Shown: positions 1-6,216 of the stretch, piece after piece
Numbering within the stretch: position 1 is the first letter of the stretch
Layout: each line of letters starts with the position of its first letter
Assembly: GCA_910579645.1 (NCBI GenBank)
Contig: CAJTVK010000177.1
Span: forward strand, 1 to 7,292
Direction of reading: 5' to 3'
Length of the DNA stretch: 7,292 bases
Origin: an uncultured Lachnospiraceae bacterium
GTDB taxonomy: Bacteria > Bacillota > Clostridia > Lachnospirales > Lachnospiraceae
Position numbers and translations under genes: made by a program
Notes under the pieces: generated by a model
Database searches by the model: none
Seen by the model: only the letters and a program-made list of their open reading frames with translations
What the model was told of the DNA's origin: nothing

Positions 1-654
1 TTTGGAAAGGACGCCGATCCGCTCAAGCTGCCCCACTACCTTTTCCGCCTGTTCGTTTTCAAGGCTGAAATTCTCCTTTACCTCCTCCACACTGATGCTC
101 TTTTTCTCCATAGCGTAGCTGCCGACTTTCTCAATCAGCCCTTCGAGCGCCTCGCCCGCCCTTGCCGCTTCCTCAGTGTGGAGGTTATCGTTTCCCTTTT
201 TCTGCTCCTTTAAAAAGGACAGCACTTTATCCATTTCCTTTTCATCGCCGTTTTTCAGGTAATCGTCAAACGTGGCAATCCTGCCGGATTTTAGTTTCTG
301 TATCATCATGTTCACCCGTGGGACTGCCTCCGTGTGGAAGATGATTTCGCTCATGCCGTCTGCCTTGTTGATGTCGGGCAGGACGGAATAAAGAAGTCCA
401 TATTTTTTCGCCATCTTCTCCACTTTTGCCCTGTCCTCCGTGGGGAACTGGAATACCTGCAAGTCCCCGCCTTTCATAAGAAGCCTGCGCATGTCTGTCT
501 TTCCCAATGTTTTCTCATGGTCCATGACCGCAATCAGAAAATCCAGCGCCTTTTTCATCCCCGCTATGGTGCCGCCGCAGACTTTCATCGCAATCTCTAT
601 CCCGTCATAGCCGACACGGATAATCTGGACTGCCTCCTGTATTTCTTCTGCCAT
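1..654 (-). CDS. PcfB/DUF3801-like conjugation protein (3' end cut by window edge)
   Basis: An open frame of 218 codons runs without a stop from ATG at 654 to the left edge, so the C-terminus is missing. A GGAGGG ribosome binding site (666-661) lies 6 nt before this ATG; a second in-frame ATG at 660 touches the site and is less likely. The N-terminus begins MAEEIQEAVQIIRVGYDG. The core, about residues 50-125, reads GKTDMRRLLMKGGDLQVFQF, then KVEKMAKKYGLLYSVLPD and MSEIIFHTEAVPRVNMMI. This matches my memory of the DUF3801/PcfB fold, with its GK...LL..GG and ARKYG-type motifs. Residues 140-218 are charged and helical, with a winged-helix-like end (SVEEVKENFSLENEQAEKVV). PcfB of pCF10 helps bring the relaxosome to the coupling ATPase PcfC. 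I infer the same role here; an ATPase gene would be expected just beyond the left edge. The assignment rests on motif recall, not a search. Confidence 0.72.
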   Translation of the reverse strand, partial: MAEEIQEAVQIIRVGYDGIEIAMKVCGGTIAGMKKALDFLIAVMDHEKTLGKTDMRRLLMKGGDLQVFQFPTEDRAKVEKMAKKYGLLYSVLPDINKADGMSEIIFHTEAVPRVNMMIQKLKSGRIATFDDYLKNGDEKEMDKVLSFLKEQKKGNDNLHTEEAARAGEALEGLIEKVGSYAMEKKSISVEEVKENFSLENEQAEKVVGQLERIGVLSK

Positions 655-669
655 GTTCATCCCTCCAAT

Positions 670-1065
670 CTATAAACTTGCCTCTCTCTTAACTCTCGCC
701 TGCATCCGTGCGGTATCCGTCCGCCTGATCTCATCCTCACTCATGGAAATACCGCAGGCAGACAGAAGTTCCGATAAGGTCTTTACTGCCTGTTCTTCCT
801 GCACACGGTACATTTCGAGCGATATGAGCAGGTTTTCAATCCGCTGTACCCAGTCCGGCGTAAAGCCTGTGAGTGTCTGGTATTTCCTGCATACGGCATC
901 CCTGTCCGCACCTGTCTCCGTAAGCTCATCAATCAGCTTGTTTGTCAGTTCCCTGTCATTCGTCCGAAAAGCAAACTGTACCACAAACTCCTTGTCCCTC
1001 TCTGTCATGGATATATTTTTCTGCCGGAACAGTTCCGCCGTTTCTGTTACTGCAATCAGTCCCAT
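670..1065 (-). CDS. Unknown 131-aa helical protein of the transfer operon
   Basis: ATG at 1065 overlaps the TAA stop of the upstream gene by one base (TAATG), and GGAGGGG lies 5 nt upstream, so translational coupling is likely. The TAG stop at 672-670 is followed after 15 bp by the PcfB-like gene. The protein is soluble, with no signal peptide or membrane segment, and looks mostly helical. It starts MGLIAVTETAELFRQKN, has a DREL..KLIDELTETGADRDAV stretch near residues 37-58, a GFTPDWVQRIENLLISLEMY helix near 67-86, and a basic C-terminus (RMQARVKREASL type). I do not recognise a family. Its place between the coiled-coil protein and the PcfB-like protein suggests an accessory role in transfer, but no motif confirms this. 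Reality of the gene is well supported by start, spacing and coupling; function is not. Confidence 0.85.
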   Translation of the reverse strand: MGLIAVTETAELFRQKNISMTERDKEFVVQFAFRTNDRELTNKLIDELTETGADRDAVCRKYQTLTGFTPDWVQRIENLLISLEMYRVQEEQAVKTLSELLSACGISMSEDEIRRTDTARMQARVKREASL

Positions 1066-2204
1066 TACTGCCCCTCCTTCATCTTATTTTCATAGACAGC
1101 GATGTTTATGATCTCCTCCATCTGCACCGCCGGGATTTTGCTGTTGATCAGCACAAGCAACTGCTTCTCTGACAGCCCCTTTTCAATGGCACACCTTATC
1201 TGCACAAGCTGTTCCGGCGAAAGGTCTTTTTCCGCAAGCAGCTTTACGATGTCCGTTTTCCTCTTAAAGAACAGCCGTGAGAACATGGCACTCATCACAC
1301 TTCCCCGGTCTTTCCGCTCCATGCGCTCCACCGGAACAAAGCGGATAACATTGCCGTCCTTGTCCACAACCGCAGCATGGTATTCGATTCCGGGATAGAG
1401 TGCGGATTCCGGCATACCGGAAAGGCTGCTTTCTGACTGTGTTTCCGGCTTTTCTGCCTTTTCCGTTTCTTTTGGCGCTGCCGCTTCTGCCTTTTCTGCC
1501 TTTTTTAGCTGTTCCTCCAACGCTTTCATCTCCTTTCTCATTTCTTCCATCTCCCCGCGCAGTTTTACAGACGCCACCCTTGCCTCGTTCAGTTCGTTCT
1601 GCTGCTTTTCCAGCATTCTGTCCTTTTCGGAAAGCTGTGCGATAAGGTTTCCCTGCACCTGTGCATCCTGCCCCGCCGTGCCAATCTCTTTGAGTTTCTC
1701 ATTTAAGGCATCATAGCGTTTTTCCTGCCATGAAATTTTTTCCACCACCTCACGGATCTGCTCCATAAGCTCCTTTGCATATGCCATATCCTGTCCGCCT
1801 GCCGGCTCTGCCTCTTTTGCCTTATTTAGTACCTGTGAAAAGAGGCGTTTCATGGTGTACGCCGTATTTTCCGCACTGGAAAGCACCCCGGTTATGGTTT
1901 CCATCGGGACTCCTTTTTCATAAAATTCCAGCGCAACCGCCATCTGCTCGCCGCTTAACCCGTCTTTCAGGATTGCAGCTTTTTCTTCTCTGCTGTAATT
2001 GTTCCGCAGACACTTTGAATACACACGCATCTGCCTGTAATCGTACCTGCCGCTGCTGTATTCCTCCGTTTCCTCCTTTGTCAGACCGAAACGGAGGTCA
2101 TCTTCTATCAGTTTTAAGATTTCCTCCGTATACTTCGGGTTCTGTTTTAACCTGCCAAGATATGCTTTCAGGTCCATGCCGCTAAGCACCGTCCGTTCCT
2201 GCAT
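1065..2204 (-). CDS. Coiled-coil protein following the relaxase, function unknown
   Basis: A 379-aa protein starts at ATG 2204 behind a purine-rich AAAGGGGG site. Three regions are visible. Residues 1-130 are helical, with motifs such as YDYRQMRVYSKCLRNNYSRE, then KDGLSGEQMAVALEFYEKGV. Residues about 140-242 form a long coiled coil (KRYDALNEKLKEIG, LSEKDRMLEKQQNELNEARV, EMEEMRKEMKALEEQLKKAE), followed by an Ala/Lys/Glu linker to about 260. Residues 265-379 hold a small segment YPGIEYHAAVVDKDGNVIRF and then LSPEQLVQIRCAIEKGLSEK and QMEEIINIAVYE. The Q-(M/L)-x-x-(I/A)...G-(L/V) pattern appears at both ends, which suggests related helical repeats flanking the coil. There is no signal peptide or transmembrane helix. 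It lies between the relaxase and the PcfB-like gene and shares a TAATG junction with its downstream neighbour. I infer a scaffold or adaptor in the transfer complex; the sequence does not name a family I can identify. Confidence 0.9.
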   Translation of the reverse strand: MQERTVLSGMDLKAYLGRLKQNPKYTEEILKLIEDDLRFGLTKEETEEYSSGRYDYRQMRVYSKCLRNNYSREEKAAILKDGLSGEQMAVALEFYEKGVPMETITGVLSSAENTAYTMKRLFSQVLNKAKEAEPAGGQDMAYAKELMEQIREVVEKISWQEKRYDALNEKLKEIGTAGQDAQVQGNLIAQLSEKDRMLEKQQNELNEARVASVKLRGEMEEMRKEMKALEEQLKKAEKAEAAAPKETEKAEKPETQSESSLSGMPESALYPGIEYHAAVVDKDGNVIRFVPVERMERKDRGSVMSAMFSRLFFKRKTDIVKLLAEKDLSPEQLVQIRCAIEKGLSEKQLLVLINSKIPAVQMEEIINIAVYENKMKEGQ

Positions 2205-2280
2205 TAAAAACCCCCTTTCCCGCTATCCATGCGGATTTATGCGCAGGCGCACATGAAACTCCTGTCCTGCCCGCTTTGGG

Positions 2281-2306
2281 CAAAACAAAACAGCCGTTCC
2301 CGGCTG
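2281..2306 (-). terminator. Terminator-like hairpin just after the relaxase gene
   Basis: On the minus strand, CAGCCG-GGAA-CGGCTG forms a perfect 6-bp GC-rich stem closed by a GNRA-type GGAA loop (2306-2291). TTTTGTTTTG follows directly. The hairpin begins 8 bp after the relaxase TAG (2316-2314) and lies about 76 bp before the start of the 379-aa gene. The stem is short and the U tract is interrupted by G, so it may act as a partial terminator or attenuator, or protect an mRNA 3' end, rather than fully stop transcription. Another small stem, GCCC/GGGC at 2281-2269, follows. No convincing promoter is visible between the hairpin and the next gene, which favours read-through. Confidence 0.5.
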
Positions 2307-2313
2307 CCATGTC

Positions 2314-3771
2314 CTACCTGCTTTTTTCCTTTTGTCCCCGCTGCTTTTCCTGTTCCTTATCCGGTTCCGGTTTTCCTGCCCTCTCCCCTGCCGTAATCTC
2401 CGCAAGGATACGGGCGGCGATCCGTTCCTCTTTCGCCACAGACTTTTCTTTTTCCCTTATCCGTGCAATCTCACTCCGGTAATGTTCCTTAAATTCCGCA
2501 AGCTGCCCTGCCGTGTACCCTTCCTTTTCAAGCCGTGCCGACAGCTCCATATAACGCATATGGTCTTTTTCAAACAGGTTCTCCCCCCGCTGGAAACAGT
2601 TTTCACATTCCTGCAGTCCTTCCAGCTCATCCGCAATGTCAAAGAGCGGCTTCATCCTTGCACGTTCCCTGAATATCCGGCTTTTTTCCCTTGAAGTCTC
2701 TTTCTTCCTGTCCGCCATCTGTAATGCCGCCTGCTTTATATCCCCCACCGTGGAGGCATCGTGCCTTGTAAGGAAAAGGTAATCTTCCTGAAGTTTCCGC
2801 ATCTTCCTGATGTCGTCACGGTACTGCCAAGCCTTGCTGTACGGGCGTTTCTTTAAAAGTCCTGTTTTGTAGAGCCTTGCAAAATAGCGTTTCTGTATGC
2901 CGGACATTTTCGCCTTTTTATAGCGCTTTACCCGGCACCGCACAATCCTTGTCTCCTGCACCGCCTGTATCTTTTTATAGGAAGAAAGGCTTTCCTGTTC
3001 AATCCGTTCCCGTATGCGTTCCTCCGTGTAATTTTCCCCAAGCGACCTGCAGCGCCGGAACCTGCTCATGCCCATAGGCTTGATTGCAAGGTACTTTCCT
3101 TCTGTCCGGTATGCGTTCTTGATCCCGTACCCCATATCGGAAAGCATGGATAAAAAGGACTCATAGGTTGCCGACTGCATGATTGCTGCATCAATGTCAC
3201 GCTTTATCATGTCCGCCCACACAAATTTCCCGTCCCTGAAATCGTTCCATTCTTTGTAATTCTCGGACTTCTTCGCCCTGTCCTCCGATATTTCAATCGT
3301 GGAAAGCCCATATTCTTCGCACAGGCGGTTCGTGACAGGCTGTATCTCCTTTGCCCAGTCCCCTTTCTGATAGCGGTACTTTTTACCATCACGGAAACTG
3401 ACGCTGTTAAAGATGATATGACCGTGGATATGGTCCGTGTTGTCATGCACCGCATACAGTGCCTCATAATCTTTTCCGAGGTATTCCTTTGCAAACTTTC
3501 CAATCACTTCAAAGGCAGTGTCCGCATCCACTTCCCCCTCCACAAAGGATATGATAAGGTGGTAGCCCTGCCTCTGGTCCGTCTTTCCAAACTGTTCCTT
3601 TGTCTGCCGCATCTGCTCATACACCTGTTCCTGCTGGCAGTTTAAGGAACCCACAAAACGCCCGCCGCCTGTTTTTTCAGGCACCGTAATATAGTCAAGC
3701 GCCTGTTTTAAGTGTTTCCCCGCATACCCGGCACCGCAGTCCCCGATATAAAGTATCTTGCTGATTGCCAA
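2314..3771 (-). CDS. MOBP-type relaxase (MobA/VirD2-like, HUH nuclease)
   Basis: This 485-aa protein is a conjugative relaxase that would nick one strand at oriT, stay bound through a tyrosine and pilot the strand to the recipient. Tyr27 in KHLKQALDYITVPEKT is the candidate catalytic residue (motif I). A conserved GYHLIISF block is at 69-76. The metal-binding HUH motif III is HDNTDHIHGHIIFN (109-122), with His109, His116 and His118. The catalytic domain spans about residues 1-165; the rest is basic and helical, rich in Lys/Arg/Glu, ending in a charged tail. Close relatives that I recall from Lachnospiraceae elements share the same N-terminal pattern. The start is TTG: an in-frame TAA six codons upstream is the stop of the preceding gene, and no ATG occurs before residue 54, beyond the catalytic Tyr. 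The upstream site is weak (GGCGGGAAAG), which may keep relaxase levels low. It follows MobC and the 113-aa gene and ends just before a terminator-like hairpin. Confidence 0.95.
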   Translation of the reverse strand: MAISKILYIGDCGAGYAGKHLKQALDYITVPEKTGGGRFVGSLNCQQEQVYEQMRQTKEQFGKTDQRQGYHLIISFVEGEVDADTAFEVIGKFAKEYLGKDYEALYAVHDNTDHIHGHIIFNSVSFRDGKKYRYQKGDWAKEIQPVTNRLCEEYGLSTIEISEDRAKKSENYKEWNDFRDGKFVWADMIKRDIDAAIMQSATYESFLSMLSDMGYGIKNAYRTEGKYLAIKPMGMSRFRRCRSLGENYTEERIRERIEQESLSSYKKIQAVQETRIVRCRVKRYKKAKMSGIQKRYFARLYKTGLLKKRPYSKAWQYRDDIRKMRKLQEDYLFLTRHDASTVGDIKQAALQMADRKKETSREKSRIFRERARMKPLFDIADELEGLQECENCFQRGENLFEKDHMRYMELSARLEKEGYTAGQLAEFKEHYRSEIARIREKEKSVAKEERIAARILAEITAGERAGKPEPDKEQEKQRGQKEKSR

Positions 3772-3786
3772 TCTTTCCCGCCGCCT

Positions 3787-4128
3787 TTACCTTATTTTCC
3801 CTCTGTCCTGTTTCTTTTCCGGCTGCATGACATACTCCTGCATTTCATGCGTACATGGGACATACTGTTTCATTGTTTCAAGACAGAAGAAAATATCCGC
3901 TTCCTTATCTGTAGATGCCGCATAAAATTCCTCATGTGAGTATGGGTGTTTCTGTTTCCCGTAATAATCTGTCTCCATCATGCCCAGTTCAACATCACGC
4001 CTGAGCCGCCTTGTTATATCATAAAAGTCCCCCTCTGCCTTTGTGAACTGACGCACCGGCTTGAAATGGCATCCCTGATAGAGAAAATATCCATTTTCAC
4101 GCAGCCTTGCCTCCTGTACTTCTGTCAA
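3787..4128 (-). CDS. Unknown 113-aa protein between mobC and the relaxase (TTG start)
   Basis: The protein starts at TTG (4128), 7 nt after AAGGAGGG (4143-4136), a strong site that overlaps the mobC stop codon (TAAGGAGGG). No ATG gives a comparable start. The N-terminus reads TEVQEARLRENGYFLYQGCH, followed by FKPVRQFTKAEGDFYDITRR, an acidic ETDYYGKQKHPYSHEEFY segment and a Lys/Arg-rich end (KKQDRGKIR). It is soluble, with no signal peptide, membrane helix or recognised catalytic motif. The opening has the look of a short beta-hairpin module seen in accessory proteins of mobile elements, but I cannot name a family. It stops 15 bp before the relaxase and in the same reading frame, so only one TAA separates the two coding regions. 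Its place between mobC and the relaxase suggests a relaxosome role, as an inference only. Confidence 0.85.
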   Translation of the reverse strand: MTEVQEARLRENGYFLYQGCHFKPVRQFTKAEGDFYDITRRLRRDVELGMMETDYYGKQKHPYSHEEFYAASTDKEADIFFCLETMKQYVPCTHEMQEYVMQPEKKQDRGKIR

Positions 4129-4141
4129 ACAGCTTCCCTCC

Positions 4142-4474
4142 TTATAGCTTCCCTATCTTATCCGCCGCCTCCCTTACGGTCATGTTGAGTTTTTTCATAT
4201 AAGCGCTTAAAAGCTCCCTGTCCTCCGTGCGGTACAGCTTTGAATTATAGTTCCTTGTGATCTGGTTGATGTTGTTCCCGATTGCATTGACTTCATTAAT
4301 CAGGTCTTTTAAAAGGATACGGATTTCAGGATAGTCATTTGGTTTCTGTGAAAGAAGCAGACGGATATACTCTGATTCCTTCATCCCTCTTTCCTGTGCC
4401 TGCTTTTTCAGCCTGTCCGCCTCCTGCCGTGTAAGTCGGAAAGGCTTGATAATGTCTTTTTTCTCTCCTGCCAT
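4142..4474 (-). CDS. mobC: MobC relaxosome accessory protein
   Basis: This 110-aa protein resembles the MobC family (bacterial mobilisation protein), which binds near oriT, helps open the strands and supports relaxase nicking. Residues 10-41 (KPFRLTRQEADRLKKQAQER, then GMKESEYIRLLL) look like a ribbon-helix-helix DNA-binding region. Residues 58-74 carry LINEVNAIGNNINQITRN, the typical MobC signature rich in Asn and ending in NQI-R. The C-terminal helix is LSAYMKKLNMTVREAADKIG. Length fits the family's usual 100-150 residues. ATG at 4474 follows directly after the TAG of the 508-aa gene (TAGATG), so its translation is probably coupled to that gene; its own ribosome binding site (CAAGG, GGGGGAAAG) is poor. 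The 113-aa gene and relaxase follow in order, which is the usual mobC-relaxase arrangement. Confidence 0.92.
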   Translation of the reverse strand: MAGEKKDIIKPFRLTRQEADRLKKQAQERGMKESEYIRLLLSQKPNDYPEIRILLKDLINEVNAIGNNINQITRNYNSKLYRTEDRELLSAYMKKLNMTVREAADKIGKL

Positions 4475-6001
4475 CTACCTTGACTTTCCCCCATTCTTTT
4501 TTAATGCCGGGGAAACATCGGGGAGAAGGTCCTCACCCGCTTTTATCTGGTCTGTCATCTTCTTGACGGCTGCATCAATCCCGCCCTTTGAATTTAAGTC
4601 CCTGATAAGCTGGTCTGCAAGTATCTGGGCAATTTCGTTGATTTCCGTCTCATACTTTGTGCGCTCAAACATGCCGTCCAGCACTTTCTCGTCTGCACTT
4701 AAATCCTCATAACGGCTGTGTTTCTCCACAAAATCTGAAAAATTGTCCGGGTTTTCCATCTCTGCCCTTGCCTGCTGCAAAAGTTCATAATTCCATTCGC
4801 AGGCAGAATCCACAAGATCGTCTATCGTTGTTTCTTCCCAGACGATTTTTTCCGTTTCCTTACACAAATCCCCACTGTATAGCTGTCCGTCTTTCTGCCC
4901 GATTACATAACCATGCCCGTCCATATACCCGCACAGCATTCCCGCCTCTTTCTCCGTCAAATGGAAATTCCTGTTATGGGAATCCATGAACGCTGCAAGC
5001 GCCCCGCCCGTTGTCAGTATCTCATATCCGCTTACAAAACCAGTTTTTCCCTTTGTGCTTAGACCTGTCACCAGTTCTTTTTCAAGACTGGTTTCTGTAT
5101 GCCTTTCTTCCTGCGCCTTTTCTGTGTCCGTGGCTTCTTTCCTGTCTTTCAGCATCTGCCCAAGATACATCTGATCGCCTGTAAAAAGGAAATCGTCATA
5201 TCCAAACTGTAGGGCTTTTTCTTCCCCCAGATCAAGCGGCTCCGTAAAAAGGACGGCTCCAAAATAATTTACCCTGACATTTTCCTCAACTGAAACCGGA
5301 AAGCCATTATCATCCCCATGCCGCAGCTCATAGCAGTACACACCTTCCGGCACAGTTTCTTTGTCTACCCGCAGTTCCGTGAACAGACCTTCCCTGCCAA
5401 GCAGTTCCACTTCCTCATACATCTCTTTTTGTGCGTCAACAGTTTCCATTTCCCCCGTTCCTCCTTTCCCTATGCCCGTTTCCAGAATCGGGAACCCATA
5501 AACCGATGCTATTTCCTCCCCAAGCCTGCGTGTAACCCTGTCAATGTCCGCTTCACTTGCTGTCCCCTCATACAGTTTATTCTGGAGCCTTTCCACCTGC
5601 CAGTCCGGTACATGTTCCTTTACTGCCCGGTAAAGGTAATGGTTTCTCCCGTCATGGTGTACGGCAGTGGAGCGCAGATCGCCTTTCTTGTCCACAAACC
5701 ACTCCACATCATCGAACCCGCTTGAAAGACAGTCCCGGATATTGCCGCTGTCGATCATCCTGTATCCGCTTTTCCTGCCATTCCAGAGTCCCAGGTCCGC
5801 ACACACAAGGATAGGCGTGGAGAGCTGTACATTGAGGTTCGCCCTCTCATCGTCCAGATAGCCGTCATTGAGTTCATGCATGAGGCTGTAATATTCCTCC
5901 TCTGTCCTGTCCGGGTATTCTTCTTCCAGAAACCCACGCCATTCCTCCAGTTCAAGGTTCAGGCTGCTCCATATGATGTGCTTTTCCTGTGCCTGTTCCA
6001 T
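4475..6001 (-). CDS. 508-aa multidomain mobile-element protein with LPD28-like domain
   Basis: ATG at 6001 follows AAGGAGGTG with a 6-nt spacing, which fixes the start; the frame is open further to 6211 but that part reads through inverted repeats. Four parts can be seen. Residues 8-130 carry STPILVCADLGLWNGRKSGY and TAVHHDGRNHYLYRAVKEHV, a pattern I have met in unnamed proteins of gut conjugative elements. Residues about 215-285 (ETVPEGVYCYELRHGDDNGF, NYFGAVLFTEPLDL) resemble large polyvalent-protein domain LPD28. Residues about 325-430 include LTEKEAGMLCGYMDGHGYVI and a CEWNYELLQQARAEMENPDN helix. Residues 435-500 form a charged helical tail (KMTDQIKAGEDLLPDVSP). No signal peptide, membrane helix or catalytic motif is clear. 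It lies between the candidate oriT and mobC, and its TAG abuts the mobC ATG. LPD domains occur in proteins carried with mobile DNA; a role in protecting or handling transferred DNA is conceivable but not shown. The LPD28 call is from memory. Confidence 0.9.
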   Translation of the reverse strand: MEQAQEKHIIWSSLNLELEEWRGFLEEEYPDRTEEEYYSLMHELNDGYLDDERANLNVQLSTPILVCADLGLWNGRKSGYRMIDSGNIRDCLSSGFDDVEWFVDKKGDLRSTAVHHDGRNHYLYRAVKEHVPDWQVERLQNKLYEGTASEADIDRVTRRLGEEIASVYGFPILETGIGKGGTGEMETVDAQKEMYEEVELLGREGLFTELRVDKETVPEGVYCYELRHGDDNGFPVSVEENVRVNYFGAVLFTEPLDLGEEKALQFGYDDFLFTGDQMYLGQMLKDRKEATDTEKAQEERHTETSLEKELVTGLSTKGKTGFVSGYEILTTGGALAAFMDSHNRNFHLTEKEAGMLCGYMDGHGYVIGQKDGQLYSGDLCKETEKIVWEETTIDDLVDSACEWNYELLQQARAEMENPDNFSDFVEKHSRYEDLSADEKVLDGMFERTKYETEINEIAQILADQLIRDLNSKGGIDAAVKKMTDQIKAGEDLLPDVSPALKKNGGKSR

Positions 6002-6004
6002 TTT

Positions 6005-6014
6005 CCACCTCCTT
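6005..6014 (-). promoter_or_regulatory. Strong ribosome binding site that sets the start of the 508-aa gene
   Basis: AAGGAGGTGG on the minus strand (6014-6005) is a near-perfect anti-16S match, with 6 nt between AGGAGG and the ATG at 6001. No similar site precedes the upstream in-frame ATG at 6211, so the coding region begins at 6001 and the 210 bp before it are free for other functions. Confidence 0.85.
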
Positions 6015-6055
6015 CCGCTGGTTCCCCGCCCGCATGTCCACGCAACGCAGCAGCC

Positions 6056-6070
6056 TGTTTCCGGGAAACA
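6056..6070. repeat. Perfect 15-bp palindrome in the leader of the 508-aa gene
   Basis: TGTTTCC-G-GGAAACA has 7-bp arms around one central G. It lies 55 bp before the start codon and 54 bp from the candidate oriT repeats. The inner ten bases, TTTCCGGGAA, occur again at 6303-6312 on the other side of the candidate oriT. Such a palindrome could be an operator for a dimeric repressor or a relaxosome protein; a short RNA hairpin is the alternative. No binding protein can be named from the sequence. Confidence 0.55.
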
Positions 6071-6094
6071 CATCCGATTTTTTCTTTTATCCGT

Positions 6095-6126
6095 ATGATA
6101 GAACCCCCGCCTTCCACCCTGTTCAA
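6095..6126 (-). promoter_or_regulatory. Weak possible promoter for the relaxosome operon
   Basis: On the minus strand, TTGAAC (6126-6121) could be a -35 box and TATCAT (6100-6095) a -10 box matching the consensus at five of six places. The spacing of 20 bp is longer than the usual 16-18, so the call is tentative. It would start transcription about 85-90 bp before the ATG at 6001 and overlaps one arm of the candidate oriT repeats, which would allow relaxosome binding to repress it. Confidence 0.22.
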
Positions 6127-6201
6127 ATTCCGAGGGGAATTTGCCAGATACGCACTTTGTAATACAAGTGCCTCTGGTTAGGGGGCTGCCCCTAAAACCC
6201 C
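6124..6201 (-). other. Candidate origin of transfer (oriT) with three inverted repeats
   Basis: Three inverted repeats are packed into 78 bp of non-coding DNA. (1) CAAATTCC/GGAATTTG, perfect 8-bp arms with a 4-nt loop (6124-6143). (2) GCACTT(T)GT/ACAAGTGC, 8 pairs with one bulged T and a 3-nt loop (6152-6171). (3) TTAGGGG/CCCCTAA, perfect 7-bp arms with a 4-nt loop (6178-6195). Read on the minus strand, repeat 2 is followed at once by AAAGTGCGTATCTGGC (6158-6143). An inverted repeat placed just 5' of a nick site is the usual arrangement of MOBP origins, and TATCTG resembles the TATCCTG core of IncP-type nick regions. The relaxosome genes lie downstream in the same direction, with one gene between. 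The exact nick position cannot be read from the sequence, and I infer oriT from structure and context alone. Confidence 0.55.
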
Positions 6202-6216
6202 GCTGATACATATAGT

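Noticed and set aside
334..675. Plus-strand open frames of 100 codons or more, here and at 653-1111, 1775-2185, 2332-2694, 4657-4989 and 5318-5725.
   Set aside because: All lie opposite well-supported minus-strand genes, have no convincing ribosome binding sites and give proteins with shadow-like composition rich in Ser, Pro, Leu, Phe and Cys.
2182..2310. Minus-strand 42-codon frame starting at ATG 2310 just after the relaxase stop.
   Set aside because: It reads through the terminator-like hairpin, overlaps the start of the 379-aa gene, and has only a weak upstream purine tract.
6002..6211. In-frame extension of the 508-aa gene to an ATG at 6211 (69 more residues, Cys/Arg-rich).
   Set aside because: It translates through the inverted repeats of the candidate oriT, has no good ribosome binding site, and a near-perfect site precedes the ATG at 6001.
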